A DNA stretch of 64,000 nucleotides, taken from positions 62,001 to 126,000 of the forward strand of contig NZ_JAFNME010000003.1 of the NCBI RefSeq assembly GCF_017368815.1, in the 5' to 3' direction. The stretch is from Comamonas denitrificans (GTDB lineage Bacteria; Pseudomonadota; Gammaproteobacteria; Burkholderiales; Burkholderiaceae_C). This document shows, in pieces, positions 55,236 through 64,000 of this stretch (its first letter is position 1; each line of letters opens with the position of its first letter). The notes below the pieces were generated by a model that made no database searches, was not told the DNA's origin, and was given only the letters and a program-made list of their open reading frames with translations. Both the position numbers and the translations under genes were made by a program.

Positions 55236-55315
55236 AGAGCTGTTACCGCTTTTAAATCAATGATTTTTTATTAAAAACAATAAAAATTACTATTAAATAA
55301 AGCGGTTACAGCTAT
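55236..55315. repeat. Dispersed palindromic repeat, full copy, between proW and proX
   Basis: Outer arms AGAGCTGTTACCGCTTTTAA and AATAAAGCGGTTACAGCTAT are almost exact complements over AGCTGT(T/A)ACCGCTTT, with a very AT-rich centre. It is inside the operon. Confidence 0.8.
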
Positions 55316-55324
55316 TAGTTTTGA

Positions 55325-56434
55325 CTATTTGCGGTGCGGCAACAAGCCCAGTGGCCCTTGCTGCCACCAGCGTTGGTTGCCCCGGCGCGGCTCGCCCATG
55401 GCTTGGGTGATGCGGTCCAGCACAATGGCCAGCAGCACAATGCCCAGGCCGCCGATGGTGGCCAGCCCCATGTCCAGGCGACCAATGCCGCGCAGCACCA
55501 TCTGGCCCAGGCCGCCGACGGCGATCATCGAGGCGATAACCACCATCGACAGGCTGAGCATCAGCGCCTGGTTGATGCCCGCCATGATGTTGGGCATGGC
55601 CAGGGGCAGCTGCACCTTCCACAGCAATTGCCAGGGCGAGGCACCGTAGGCACGGCTGGCTTCGATCAGGTCGGGGCGCACTTGGCGAATGCCCAGGTTG
55701 GTCAGGCGCACCAGCGGGGGCAGGGCAAACACGATGGTCACAATCACCCCCGGCACGTTGCCAATGCCAAACAGCATCACCACCGGTACCAGATAGACAA
55801 AGGCTGGCGTGGTTTGCATGGCATCGAGCAGCGGGCGCAGCAGGCTTTGCGCGCGGTCGCTGCTGGCCAGCAAAATGCCCAGCGGCAGGCCAATCACAAT
55901 GCAAAACACCAAAGAAGTCAGCACCAGGGAGAGGGTAACCATGGCCTCGGGCCAGATGCCCAGCAGGGCAATCAGTGCCAGCGAAATGGCCGTGCCCATG
56001 GCCAGGGCGCGGCTGGCAAATTGCCAGGCGATCAGCGCCAGCAGCACCGTCAGCACTGGCCAGGGCATGGCCTGCAGGGTGTTTTCTACGCCGGTCAAGG
56101 TGGCATCAATGGGGGTGCGCACGGTTTGAAAGAAGGGGCGAAAGTGGGTTACCACCCAGTCCAGCCCTTGGTTAATGGCGCTTTGAATTGGCAGGCCATC
56201 GTGCAGCAGCTGGCTCCACCAATCGGTGGGCGCGGCATCGGTGGCGGCGGTGTTGCTCAGCCAATCGGTGCCGGCGCTGCTGCTGGCCGTGCTGGCGGCA
56301 TCGCTGGCCCCCCAGGGGTCGGCGGCAGGGGCAGCGGTTTCGGCCGGGGCACTGGCGGCGCTCCATGGGTCGTCGTTGGCGGGGGCGGGGAGGGTATTGG
56401 TTGTTGTGTCACTCATAGCGGGCATCTCACTCAT
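55325..56434 (-). CDS. proW: ProW-type ABC transporter permease
   Basis: The 369-residue permease has a hydrophilic N-terminal part of about 110 residues rich in Ala, Asp, Ser, Thr and Trp (unusually low in complexity: [20 protein letters not shown]), then five or six helices. The EAA-like motif is [22 protein letters not shown]. coli ProW also has a hydrophilic N-terminus. The start overlaps the proV stop by 4 nt. Confidence 0.92.
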   Translation of the reverse strand: MSEMPAMSDTTTNTLPAPANDDPWSAASAPAETAAPAADPWGASDAASTASSSAGTDWLSNTAATDAAPTDWWSQLLHDGLPIQSAINQGLDWVVTHFRPFFQTVRTPIDATLTGVENTLQAMPWPVLTVLLALIAWQFASRALAMGTAISLALIALLGIWPEAMVTLSLVLTSLVFCIVIGLPLGILLASSDRAQSLLRPLLDAMQTTPAFVYLVPVVMLFGIGNVPGVIVTIVFALPPLVRLTNLGIRQVRPDLIEASRAYGASPWQLLWKVQLPLAMPNIMAGINQALMLSLSMVVIASMIAVGGLGQMVLRGIGRLDMGLATIGGLGIVLLAIVLDRITQAMGEPRRGNQRWWQQGPLGLLPHRK

Positions 56435-57786
56435 GCGGCATCTCCGGGGCGGGCAGTGGCAGGGGCGCGATCACTGCCACTGTCGCTGTCACTGTGTTCG
56501 GTCAGCACGGCAGGCAGGTCGGTCTGACCGGATGGGAATTCGGGGTTGAGCTTGAGCGGCGGGCGCTCGTCTTGCGGCGGCAGCAGCGGCGGGGTGTCGC
56601 GGTCCAAAAAGCGCAGCAAGGTGGTGCGGCTGATCACGCCCAGGTAGCGCTCTTGCGCATCAATGACCGGCAGGGCAAAGGGCAGCGAGGCGGCCAAGCC
56701 AAACAAATCGGCCACGGGTGTCTCGGCCTGGATGGGGGTGACCTGGGGCAAAAATGCACGCTGCAGCCCCAGGGGGCCTTGGTGCCCGCGCAAGGCATCG
56801 CGCAGCGATTGGGAGGAGACCACGCCCATGAAGCGCTTGTTGGTGCTGAGCACGTAGGCGTACTCATAGTCCATGTCTTCCATCAGGCGCAGCGTGGCAC
56901 GGCAGCCGCGGTCGGCCTGTTCGGAAAACACCGTCAGCGCTTGGCGGGCAATGTCCCCGGCTTTGAACACCACCGAGGCATCCACCCCTTGCACAAAGCT
57001 GCGCACGTAGTCGTCGGCCGGTTCGCGCAGGATTTCGTCGGGCGTGCCCACCTGCACCACGTGGCCATCTTTCATGATGGCGATGCGGTCGCCAATGCGC
57101 ATGGCCTCGTCCAGATCGTGCGAGATAAAGACGATGGTGCGGCGCTTGATCTGCTGCAGGCGCAGCAGCTCGGACTGCATCTCGGTGCGGATGATGGGGT
57201 CCAGGGCGGAGAAGGCCTCGTCCATCAGCAAGATGGCGGGGTCGGCCGCCAGGGCGCGGGCCAGGCCGACGCGCTGCTGCATGCCGCCGGACAGCTCATC
57301 GGGGTAGCTGGCCCCCCAGCCGGCCAAGCCCACTTGCTCCAGCGCGGCTTCGGCCGCTTGCTGGCGCTGGGCTTTGTCCACCCCGGCCAGCTCCAGACCA
57401 AAGGCGGTGTTGTCCTGCACCGTCATGTGCGGCATCAGTGCAAAGGATTGAAACACCATGGAAATGTCTTTGCGCCGCAGCTCGCGCAGGGCTTTGTCGT
57501 CCAGGGCGTTGATGTCCTGGCCGTCGATCAGGATGCGCCCGGCCGTCGGCTCGATCAAGCGGTTGAGCATGCGCACCAAGGTGGATTTGCCCGAGCCCGA
57601 CAGGCCCATGACGACGAATATTTCTCCAGCCTGGATGTCAAAGTGCGCGTCAAACACGCCAATGGACTGGCCGGTTTTTTCAAGAATGTGCTGTTTGGAA
57701 TGCCCTTGGCGCACCAGCTCCAGCGCGTGCTGGGGTTTGTCACCAAAGACTTTGAAAACATGCTCGATGTGGATGGATTTAGCCAC
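56431..57786 (-). CDS. proV: ProV-type ABC transporter ATPase with CBS domains
   Basis: The 451-residue ATPase starts at a GTG (57786) with GAGGA 7 nt upstream; no ATG fits. It has the ProV N-terminal helix ([20 protein letters not shown]), Walker [10 protein letters not shown] at 61-69, signature [15 protein letters not shown] and Walker [14 protein letters not shown]. The C-terminal half has two CBS-like units ([30 protein letters not shown]) that sense ionic strength in OpuA-type systems, then an acidic tail. First gene of the operon. Confidence 0.93.
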   Translation of the reverse strand: MAKSIHIEHVFKVFGDKPQHALELVRQGHSKQHILEKTGQSIGVFDAHFDIQAGEIFVVMGLSGSGKSTLVRMLNRLIEPTAGRILIDGQDINALDDKALRELRRKDISMVFQSFALMPHMTVQDNTAFGLELAGVDKAQRQQAAEAALEQVGLAGWGASYPDELSGGMQQRVGLARALAADPAILLMDEAFSALDPIIRTEMQSELLRLQQIKRRTIVFISHDLDEAMRIGDRIAIMKDGHVVQVGTPDEILREPADDYVRSFVQGVDASVVFKAGDIARQALTVFSEQADRGCRATLRLMEDMDYEYAYVLSTNKRFMGVVSSQSLRDALRGHQGPLGLQRAFLPQVTPIQAETPVADLFGLAASLPFALPVIDAQERYLGVISRTTLLRFLDRDTPPLLPPQDERPPLKLNPEFPSGQTDLPAVLTEHSDSDSGSDRAPATARPGDAA

Positions 57787-58451
57787 TGGTTGTCCTCTTT
57801 TGTTGAATGTTGTCGAGGGTTGAACACAGTGCAGCCGACCGCTTGCCAAGCAAACGGTATGCCTACACGAGAAACCAATTTTTTGAAAGCGACCAGCACA
57901 CCGCACAAGCTACTGTGCGTGAAGAACCACAAAGACGGCCAAGCAAGCCGCCGGGTCGAGTCCGCATGGTGCCCAGAAAGCACGCAAGGACTGCTGTGAA
58001 AGGAGTTGGTGAGAAGCAACCAACGGCAAAAGACCGCCAGGCACTTTTCGCCAGATCCCAAGCCTGCCGTAGGCATTGCCAGGGAAGAAAAGTCCGTGCA
58101 CCAGAGCCAAAAAATTGGCCTGTGGCAGCGCCTGAATCCGTAAGACACACAGGCAGCTACCGGGTCGTTCCGCTGCGAAAGCAGTGGATTACCTGCATGG
58201 CAGGTTGTTAAGAGGGTGTTAATTGTATTGATTGAGTGTTAAAAAGTCAATGATCTTTTTCTGAATGAGGCAAAAAAGGGTGTTTTACGGGTTTTCCCGG
58301 AACGAAACGAGGCTTCAAATCTTGCGTTTCGTCAGTAGGCTGTAAGTCCCTAGGGCGACAGTAACTAGCGTTTAGTCGCTTGGATTGATATCGCGCGTGG
58401 GGCATCAGCCAAAGTGGCTAGAGAGTCAAAAAATTTTTAAGGAGACAACGC
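57787..58451. other. 665-bp non-coding region between proV and acs
   Basis: No frame here reads as a protein I recognise; a 134-codon plus-strand frame (57807-58211) is basic, without a ribosome-binding site or motif. The proV side contains several small stems (GTTGGT...AACCAAC near 58004, CCTGCATGGCAGG near 58191). The acs side holds an 8-bp stem ACGAAACG/CGTTTCGT (58302-58332), CCCTAGGG and GCGAC/GTCGC (58355-58379). Both genes must have promoters here, but none is clear. AAGGAG precedes the acs ATG. Confidence 0.6.
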
Positions 58452-60443
58452 ATGTCATCGAATGCAATCCAGTCTGTTCTGGTTGAAAACCGTGTTTTTC
58501 CCCCTTCGGAAGCCGTGCAAAAAGCCGCCCGTATTTCTGGCATGGCCAATTACCAAGCCCTGTGCGCAGAGGCTGAAAACGACTACGAAGGTTTCTGGGC
58601 CCGCCTGGCCCGTGAAAACGTGGTGTGGAGCAAACCCTTCACCCAGATCCTGGATGAAAGCAATGCCCCGTTCTACAAGTGGTTTGCCGATGGTGAGTTG
58701 AACGCCAGCGCCAACAGCCTGGACCGCCACATGGGCACCCCCACCGAGAACAAAACCGCCATCATTTTTGAAGCCGACGATGGCCAGGTCACCAAAGTCA
58801 CCTACCGCGAACTGCTGGACCGGGTGAGCCAGTTTGCCAATGGCCTGAAAGCACGGGGCGTGAAAAAAGGCGACCGCGTGCTGCTGTACATGCCCATGAC
58901 CATCGAAGGCGTGGTGGCCATGCAGGCCTGCGCCCGCTTGGGGGCCACCCACAGCGTGGTGTTTGGCGGCTTCTCGGCCAAGGCGGTGCAAGAGCGCATT
59001 GTTGATGTGGGTGCGGTGGCCGTCATCACGGCCAACTACCAAATGCGGGGTGGTAAAGAGCTGCCCCTGAAAGCCATCGTGGACGAAGCCATTGCCATGG
59101 GCGGCTGCGAGAGCATCAAAAACGTGTTCGTGTACGAGCGCACCGCTTCGCCCTACGCCAAGGAAGCGGGCCGCGACGTGCCTTTCTCCGAGCTGCTGGC
59201 TGGCCAATCGACCGATTGCCCGCCCGTGCCCGTGAATGCCGAGCATCCTCTGTTTGTGCTCTACACCAGCGGCTCCACCGGCAAGCCCAAGGGCGTGCAG
59301 CACTCCACCGGCGGCTACATGCTGTGGGCACGCCAAACCATGCGTTGGTCGTTTGACGTGCAGGACAGCGATGTCTTCTGGTGCACGGCCGACATTGGCT
59401 GGATCACCGGCCACACCTATGTGGCTTACGGCCCGTTGGCCGCAGGGGCCACGCAAATCGTCTTTGAAGGCGTGCCCACCTACCCCAATGCGGGCCGCTT
59501 CTGGCAGATGATTGAGCGCCACAAGTGCACCATTTTCTACACCGCGCCGACGGCCATCCGCTCGCTGATCAAGGCCTCGGAAGCCGATGCTGCCGTACAC
59601 CCCAATGCCTCTGACCTGAGCAGCCTGCGCATCCTGGGTTCGGTCGGTGAGCCGATCAACCCCGAAGCCTGGATGTGGTACTACAAACACGTGGGCCAAG
59701 AGCGCTGCCCGATCGTCGATACCTTCTGGCAGACCGAAAACGGCGGCCACATGATCACGCCGCTGCCCGGTGCCACGCCGCTGGTGCCTGGTTCTTGCAC
59801 GCTGCCGCTGCCTGGCATCACCGCCGCCATCGTGGACGAGGCCGGGCATGACCTGCCTAACGGTGCAGGCGGCATGCTGGTGGTCAAGCGCCCCTGGCCT
59901 TCGATGATTCGCAACATCTGGGGCGACCCCGAGCGTTTCAAGAAAAGCTATTTCCCTGAGGAGCTGGGTGGCAAAACCTACCTGGCTGGCGACGGTGCCG
60001 TGCGCAGCGAAGACCGGGGTTACTTCCGCATCACGGGCCGCATTGATGATGTGCTGAACGTTTCGGGCCACCGCATGGGCACCATGGAGATCGAATCGGC
60101 CCTGGTGGCCAAGACCGATCTGGTGGCCGAAGCCGCCGTGGTGGGCCGCCCGGACGATCTGACGGGCGAGGCTATTTGCGCCTTCGTGGTCTTGAAGCGC
60201 CCCGTGCCGACCGGCGACGAGGCCAAAGCCATTGCCAAAGAGTTGCGCGACTGGGTGGCCAAAGAAATTGGGCCGATTGCCAAGCCCAAGGACATCCGTT
60301 TTGGCGAGAACCTGCCCAAAACCCGCTCCGGCAAAATCATGCGCCGTCTGCTGCGCTCGCTGGCCAAGGGCGAGACCATCACCCAAGACACCAGCACGCT
60401 GGAGAACCCTGCCATCCTCGATCAGTTGGCCAATACCAACTGA
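58452..60443 (+). CDS. acs: Acetyl-CoA synthetase
   Basis: The 663-residue enzyme activates acetate to acetyl-CoA through acetyl-AMP. The core motifs are [31 protein letters not shown] and the C-terminal [14 protein letters not shown], whose lysine is the usual acetylation site. [19 protein letters not shown] marks the Acs subgroup. AAGGAGA is 6 nt upstream of the ATG. It is isolated, with a long leader and its own terminator; the leader suggests post-transcriptional control. Confidence 0.96.
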   Translation: MSSNAIQSVLVENRVFPPSEAVQKAARISGMANYQALCAEAENDYEGFWARLARENVVWSKPFTQILDESNAPFYKWFADGELNASANSLDRHMGTPTENKTAIIFEADDGQVTKVTYRELLDRVSQFANGLKARGVKKGDRVLLYMPMTIEGVVAMQACARLGATHSVVFGGFSAKAVQERIVDVGAVAVITANYQMRGGKELPLKAIVDEAIAMGGCESIKNVFVYERTASPYAKEAGRDVPFSELLAGQSTDCPPVPVNAEHPLFVLYTSGSTGKPKGVQHSTGGYMLWARQTMRWSFDVQDSDVFWCTADIGWITGHTYVAYGPLAAGATQIVFEGVPTYPNAGRFWQMIERHKCTIFYTAPTAIRSLIKASEADAAVHPNASDLSSLRILGSVGEPINPEAWMWYYKHVGQERCPIVDTFWQTENGGHMITPLPGATPLVPGSCTLPLPGITAAIVDEAGHDLPNGAGGMLVVKRPWPSMIRNIWGDPERFKKSYFPEELGGKTYLAGDGAVRSEDRGYFRITGRIDDVLNVSGHRMGTMEIESALVAKTDLVAEAAVVGRPDDLTGEAICAFVVLKRPVPTGDEAKAIAKELRDWVAKEIGPIAKPKDIRFGENLPKTRSGKIMRRLLRSLAKGETITQDTSTLENPAILDQLANTN

Positions 60444-60490
60444 TGAATGCTTGAACGGCACGCTCCGCGCGGGCGGTGCCGGGCCATAGA

Positions 60491-60526
60491 CAAAAGCCAC
60501 CTTGATTTTTCAGGGTGGCTTTTTTA
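60491..60526 (+). terminator. Terminator after acs
   Basis: AAAAGCCACCTTG and CAGGGTGGCTTTTT form a stem with one mismatch and a 6-nt loop, ending in TTTTTT. Confidence 0.85.
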
Positions 60527-60587
60527 TCTGGGCATCTGCCGTCACAATGCGCACTATTTTGAGAGAAAACTATCAGGAGTTTGGACT

Positions 60588-61073
60588 ATGAAAGCACGCA
60601 CCGCCTTGCTGGTTCTGATTGTGGCCTTGCTGGGGTATTTGGCCTTTTTTAACTTTTCCACCTTGGCGCAAGACGTGCCGATGTCGCTCGGCTTTACCGA
60701 GGTACACGGCCCTCTGGGCTTGGTCATGCTGGCGTTGTACGCCTTGATGGCCGCGATTTTCTTGGCCTATGTGATTGCCATGCAGGCCACTTGGCTGCTG
60801 GAAGTGCGTGCGCACAACAAAGCCCTGCAGGCGCAGCGTGAGCTGGCCGAAAAAGCCGAAATCTCCCGCTTTACCGAGTTGCGTGGGGCGCTGGATGACA
60901 AGCAAACACAATGGGAAAAGCGCGTGATGGAGCGCCTTGATGCCCTGGAAAATCACCTCAAAGCCCGCGCCGAAGAAAGTGACAACGTGCACGCTGCGTA
61001 CCTGGGCCAGCTTGAAGAGCAGCTGCGCAATCAGCCGGGCAAGGAGTCGCCCCCTGCGCTGGGCCAGCAATAG
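60588..61073 (+). CDS. LapA-like membrane protein with coiled coil
   Basis: The 161-residue product from the ATG at 60588 (CAGGAG 8 nt upstream) has two helices (residues 5-25 and 44-66) and a long C-terminal coiled coil (ELAEKAEISRFTELRGALDD, MERLDALENHLKARAEESD). The pattern resembles LapA-domain proteins linked to envelope assembly, but the match is only topological. No operon partner; its own function is unknown. A MITE-like element follows 25 bp later. Confidence 0.65.
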   Translation: MKARTALLVLIVALLGYLAFFNFSTLAQDVPMSLGFTEVHGPLGLVMLALYALMAAIFLAYVIAMQATWLLEVRAHNKALQAQRELAEKAEISRFTELRGALDDKQTQWEKRVMERLDALENHLKARAEESDNVHAAYLGQLEEQLRNQPGKESPPALGQQ

Positions 61074-61098
61074 CAGGCAATAAAGAGGGCGTTGCCCT

Positions 61099-61264
61099 AA
61101 GAACGTGTTCACAATCTCCTCGCGGGTGTGCAGTCGCGGTCTCGGGCGGTCTGCGGCGTTGCAAATCCTCGCCATAGCTACGGCTATGTCTGTGGTTTGC
61201 GCCTTGCAGCCCATCCCGATCCGCATCCCGCACCCCTTCGCGTGGAGATCATGAACACGTTCTA
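61099..61264. mobile_element. MITE-like element with 20-bp terminal inverted repeats
   Basis: The ends AGAACGTGTTCACAATCTCC and, read inverted, AGAACGTGTTCATGATCTCC match at 18 of 20 positions and enclose about 125 bp with an internal hairpin (CCATAGC...GGCTATG). No transposase is present. The right end overlaps the stop codon of the sigma-54 regulator, and a single end-like copy lies after the aldehyde dehydrogenase at 63548. No name for this element is known to me. Confidence 0.65.
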
Positions 61265-63196
61265 AAACTGGTTTGCGTTCTTAGGCAAGGGGAGAAGCCC
61301 CTTCTTGCGGTAGAAGGTGTTGCGTGAAATTCCGAGGACTTTGGCCGCTGCCGAGACGTTTCCTTGGTGCTCAGCCAGGGCCTGGGCCATGCGCTGCAAG
61401 GTCAGGTCGTTCAGCTTATGGGTTTCTTGGCCGAAATCGAAATTTTCCATAGCTGTTGGCGCTTTGTGTTCAACGGTTTCTTGGTAATCATCCAGAAAAT
61501 CATCGGGTAAATCTGCGCAAGTCACTATGCTTTCTTCTTCTGCCGTTGCGCAGGCCATGACGCAGGCGGTGCGCAGCACATTGTGCAGTTGGCGCACATT
61601 GCCTGGCCAGGGGTAGCTGAGAAAGCGCTGTAGAACCTCGGGGGCCAGGGTGCAGGTGGCCCCTTCGGGCTGCACGGCTTGTAGCACTTTGGCAATCACG
61701 GCAGGTAAATCGGTGCGTTCGCGCAGAGCGGGCAGGCGTACGGCCAAGCCGTTGAGGCGGTAGTACAGGTCTTCGCGGAACAGGCCCTGGTTGATGCGGG
61801 CCTTCAAGTCTTGGTGCGTGGCGCAGACCACGGCAATGTCGATGGGGATGTCCTTTTCGCTGCCCAGCGGGCTGATGCGCCGCTCCTGCAGCACGCGCAG
61901 CAGCCGCGCCTGCAGGGACAGGGGCATGTCGCCAATCTCATCCAAAAATAGTGTGCCGCCGTGCGCCTGGGCGATTTTGCCGACGGCGCCCTTCTTGCGG
62001 GCACCGGTAAACGCGCCATCGGCGTAGCCAAAGAGTTCGGCCTCAATCAGCGATTCAGGAATGCTCGCGCAGTTCACCGCAATAAATGGCTGGTTGGCCC
62101 GGGCTGAGTCCTGGTGCCAAGCGCGGGCCAGTAAATCCTTGCCGGTGCCGGTTTCGCCCAGCAGCATGACGGGGATGTTTTTGTCCAGCACTTTACGCAG
62201 CCGGGCAATGGTGTGCGCCAGCTGCGTGTCGCCCGTGTCCAGGTATTGCAGGTGGGAGAGCCGCTGGGGCAGGGTGGTGGGGGTGTTGTGGGGTGCTGCG
62301 GCCGTTGTGGGGCGCTGCACGGCCTCGGTAGAAGGCGGTAGATGGATGCGGCAAGCAACCAAAACACCGCTCTCCAGCATGAGTTGCTGCGCGCAGGCTT
62401 GTAACAGCTCGGTCAGTGGGTGGCGAAACAGCATGGAAAAGTGCTGTGTAGGGACTGATTGGGGCTGCGCATCGGTCAAGCTGCATTGAAATTGGGCACT
62501 GCGGTTAAGGCTGAGCAACTGCCCATCGGGCGAGAAAACGGCGATGCCTTCCATCAGGGTGCCCAAAAATTCGGGCCGTGCATGAAAGTGAAGGCGAATG
62601 GCCTGCGGAAACTGCGCCGCCAGCATCTGGTTTTCCAGCATCTGCACCGACATGCGCACCAGCGCCAGGGTGTGCGGGTGGTGACGGTGGTGTTCACTGG
62701 TTACGTCCAGCGCCCCCATGAGTTGCCCATGTGGCCCAAAAATGGGGGCACATGCGCAGGCCAGGCTGTGGTTGGCCTGCAGAAAGTGTTCGGCCCCTTG
62801 CACGGTGATGGCTTGGCGTTCTTGCAGCGCGGTGCCAATGGCGTTGGTGCCCTGGGCCTGTTCTGACCAATCAACCCCAGGGACCAGGGCCACTTGGTCT
62901 GCCTTGGGCAGAAAATCGCGGTCGCCCAGGCTGTGCAGTACCAGGCCACTGGCTGAAGTTAGCACCAAGATGCTGCCGGTATTGTTGATTTGGCTGAACA
63001 AATGCTCCATTACCGGGGTGGCGTGCTGGCACAGAAAGCGGTGCTGATCGAGGGCATCGCGCAGCGCCCCCGAGGCCAGCCGCTGGTAATCTGGCGCATC
63101 CCGCAAGGCCAAGCCGTAGCGCAGCGAACGCTCATGTGCCAACGTGAGCAGGTGCGCATGGTCGGCAGAGGCCAGGGCCGTGGAGTGCAAGGACAT
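61262..63196 (-). CDS. AcoR-type sigma-54-dependent activator
   Basis: The 644-residue product has an N-terminal GAF-like sensor region (residues 55-200, [20 protein letters not shown]), a PAS-like stretch, an AAA+ domain with Walker A GETGTGKD at 347-354 and GAFTGA at 394-399, and a C-terminal Fis-type helix-turn-helix ([16 protein letters not shown]). AcoR/EutR-like proteins activate aldehyde or acetoin genes with sigma-54 RNA polymerase. The neighbouring aldehyde dehydrogenase is the likely target. Its stop codon lies in the MITE end, which could have replaced the original stop. Confidence 0.9.
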   Translation of the reverse strand: MSLHSTALASADHAHLLTLAHERSLRYGLALRDAPDYQRLASGALRDALDQHRFLCQHATPVMEHLFSQINNTGSILVLTSASGLVLHSLGDRDFLPKADQVALVPGVDWSEQAQGTNAIGTALQERQAITVQGAEHFLQANHSLACACAPIFGPHGQLMGALDVTSEHHRHHPHTLALVRMSVQMLENQMLAAQFPQAIRLHFHARPEFLGTLMEGIAVFSPDGQLLSLNRSAQFQCSLTDAQPQSVPTQHFSMLFRHPLTELLQACAQQLMLESGVLVACRIHLPPSTEAVQRPTTAAAPHNTPTTLPQRLSHLQYLDTGDTQLAHTIARLRKVLDKNIPVMLLGETGTGKDLLARAWHQDSARANQPFIAVNCASIPESLIEAELFGYADGAFTGARKKGAVGKIAQAHGGTLFLDEIGDMPLSLQARLLRVLQERRISPLGSEKDIPIDIAVVCATHQDLKARINQGLFREDLYYRLNGLAVRLPALRERTDLPAVIAKVLQAVQPEGATCTLAPEVLQRFLSYPWPGNVRQLHNVLRTACVMACATAEEESIVTCADLPDDFLDDYQETVEHKAPTAMENFDFGQETHKLNDLTLQRMAQALAEHQGNVSAAAKVLGISRNTFYRKKGLLPLPKNANQF

Positions 63197-63302
63197 ACAG
63201 ATTTCCCCAAAAAAAAACTACGCTCTTAGCGACGTAACCGGCCCAGTGTGCCCGCCACAGAACGCGTGAACAAGCTGGATATCCCCCAAATTTCTTGTTT
63301 TT

Positions 63303-63382
63303 AATAGCTTTTTACGCTTGATTTGCGTCAATTTAAAGGTATTTAGTTATTAATTCCTTTGTTTGTAAAGCGGAATAAGCTC
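63303..63382. repeat. Dispersed palindromic repeat, full copy, upstream of the AcoR-type gene
   Basis: Outer arms AATAGCTTTTTACGCTTGAT and GTAAAGCGGAATAAGCT flank an AT-rich centre with AAAGGTATTTAGTTATTAAT. Confidence 0.7.
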
Positions 63383-63398
63383 CTTTTTTTATATCAAA

Positions 63399-63432
63399 TA
63401 AAAAATCCCAGCACAAATTTGTACCGGGATTT
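63399..63432 (-). terminator. Terminator after the aldehyde dehydrogenase
   Basis: AAATCCC and GGGATTT pair around ACAAATTTGT, itself a palindrome. On the minus strand a T-rich run follows. Confidence 0.65.
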
Positions 63433-63547
63433 CTGGTGGATGCGATGGGCTTGACCGGCCAGTCTGTGTGGGTGGCGTACAGGTCGGTGTGGCTTTGTCA
63501 AAAGCCAGCGCAGTACTACGCTGGCGCTGAGATGGCGAACACGTGCT

Positions 63548-63567
63548 TAGAACGTGTTCACGATCTT
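63548..63567. repeat. Solo end of the MITE-like element
   Basis: TTAGAACGTGTTCACGATCT matches the terminal inverted repeat of the element at 61099 at nearly all positions, including TAGAACGTGTTCA. It overlaps the dehydrogenase stop region. No second end is within 200 bp. Confidence 0.5.
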
Positions 63568-64000
63568 AGAAAAAGCCCAGCGCTTGCGGGTTGTAGCTGA
63601 CCAGCAGGTTCTTGGTCTGCTGGTAGTTGGACAGTGCCAGCTTGTGCGTTTCGCGGCCGATGCCCGATTTCTTGTAGCCGCCAAAGGCGGCGTGCGCCGG
63701 GTAGAGGTGGTAGCAGTTGGTCCACACGCGGCCGGCTTGGATGGCGCGGCCCATGTGGTAGGCGACGGTGCCGTTGCGGCTCCAGACGCCTGCGCCTAGG
63801 CCGAACTCGCTGTCGTTGGCGATGCGCACGGCATCTTCCACATCTTTGAAGGTGGTGACGGAGGCGACGGGGCCAAAAATTTCTTCCTGGAACACGCGCA
63901 TGTCGTTTTTGCCGTACAGCAGTGTGGGTTTGACGAAGAAGCCATCGTTGATTTGTCCACCGGCCCGCAGGCGCTCACCGCCGGTCAGGCACTGGGCCCC
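63566..64000 (-). CDS. Aldehyde dehydrogenase, C-terminal part (5' end beyond the window)
   Basis: The 144 visible residues run [20 protein letters not shown] to NPQALGFF and show the aldehyde dehydrogenase C-terminal pattern: [52 protein letters not shown] and [19 protein letters not shown], the last being typical of AldB/ExaC acetaldehyde dehydrogenases. The catalytic cysteine lies outside the window. An AcoR-type activator sits directly downstream, so acetaldehyde or ethanol/acetoin use is likely. Confidence 0.92.
   Translation of the reverse strand, partial: GAQCLTGGERLRAGGQINDGFFVKPTLLYGKNDMRVFQEEIFGPVASVTTFKDVEDAVRIANDSEFGLGAGVWSRNGTVAYHMGRAIQAGRVWTNCYHLYPAHAAFGGYKKSGIGRETHKLALSNYQQTKNLLVSYNPQALGFF

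Larger units (their letters stand above)
63197..63565. other. 369-bp gap between the AcoR-type gene and the aldehyde dehydrogenase
   Basis: Holds, from left to right, the presumed activator promoter, a full palindromic repeat (63303-63382), a terminator for the dehydrogenase (63399-63432) and a single MITE-like end (63548-63567). No coding sequence is seen. Confidence 0.7.

Noticed and set aside
57807-58211. 134-codon open frame between proV and acs
   Set aside because: Arg/Lys-rich without pattern, no ribosome-binding site, and a competing minus-strand frame; coding is not supported.

Overview
The window reads as chromosomal DNA from a betaproteobacterium of the order Burkholderiales, most likely family Comamonadaceae. 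This rests on the 2-methylcitrate cluster with an XRE/DUF2083-type regulator, the gntR-sdhCDAB-sdhE-gltA order, the mdh / CoA-ester-lyase / acnB run, 6S RNA next to zapA, the high GC content, and a short palindromic repeat family of the kind seen between Comamonadaceae genes. It is mostly core metabolism. I see no prophage, CRISPR array, intact insertion sequence or integrase. The assignment comes from remembered family features, not a search.

Layout. 1-8.8 kb: a ParB-like fragment, upp, and the propionate (2-methylcitrate) cluster acnD-prpF-prpC-lyase on the minus strand, divergent from its probable regulator across a promoter with repeated TTTGCAAA-like sites. 8.9-10.7 kb: a Tat-exported, sulfide:quinone-reductase-like flavoprotein broken by a 2-nt frameshift, plus a small membrane protein. 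10.7-15.6 kb: a DMT exporter; fnr and hemN divergent around two FNR boxes; a TauE-like protein; 6S RNA, zapA and a ZapB-like gene. 15.7-18.3 kb: a BtuFCD-type importer. 18.4-22.2 kb: an Ala-rich secreted protein and a basic-amino-acid ABC importer. 22.4-26.9 kb: thiO-thiS-thiG-thiE behind a TPP riboswitch, then lipA. 27-37 kb: housekeeping genes (Ap4A phosphorylase, lgt, rlmB, sstT, ppiD, tRNA-His, suhB, trmJ, cysE, nitroreductase).

37-53 kb is a TCA-cycle supercluster. gltA, sdhE, sdhBADC and a GntR/HutC regulator lie on the minus strand; mdh, a CoA ester lyase, a secreted protein of unknown function and acnB lie on the plus strand. A tetR / hppD-phhB-phhA-SDR phenylalanine and tyrosine catabolism block sits between gntR and mdh. 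Identical 25-bp palindromic sites lie upstream of both gntR and mdh, which suggests one regulator over both TCA arms and a later insertion of the aromatic block. The SDR resembles quinonoid dihydropteridine reductase and would complete the pterin cycle of PhhA.

53-58 kb holds a glycine-betaine/proline importer (proVW and two tandem proX paralogs). 58-61 kb holds acs behind a long structured leader. 61-64 kb holds a MITE-like element, an AcoR-type sigma-54 activator and the end of an aldehyde dehydrogenase.

The feature that runs through the whole window is a dispersed 75-90 bp imperfect palindromic repeat with AGCT...CGCTT outer arms. It occurs at about a dozen intergenic sites and in a few places reaches into reading frames (btuD start, acnD end, trmJ).
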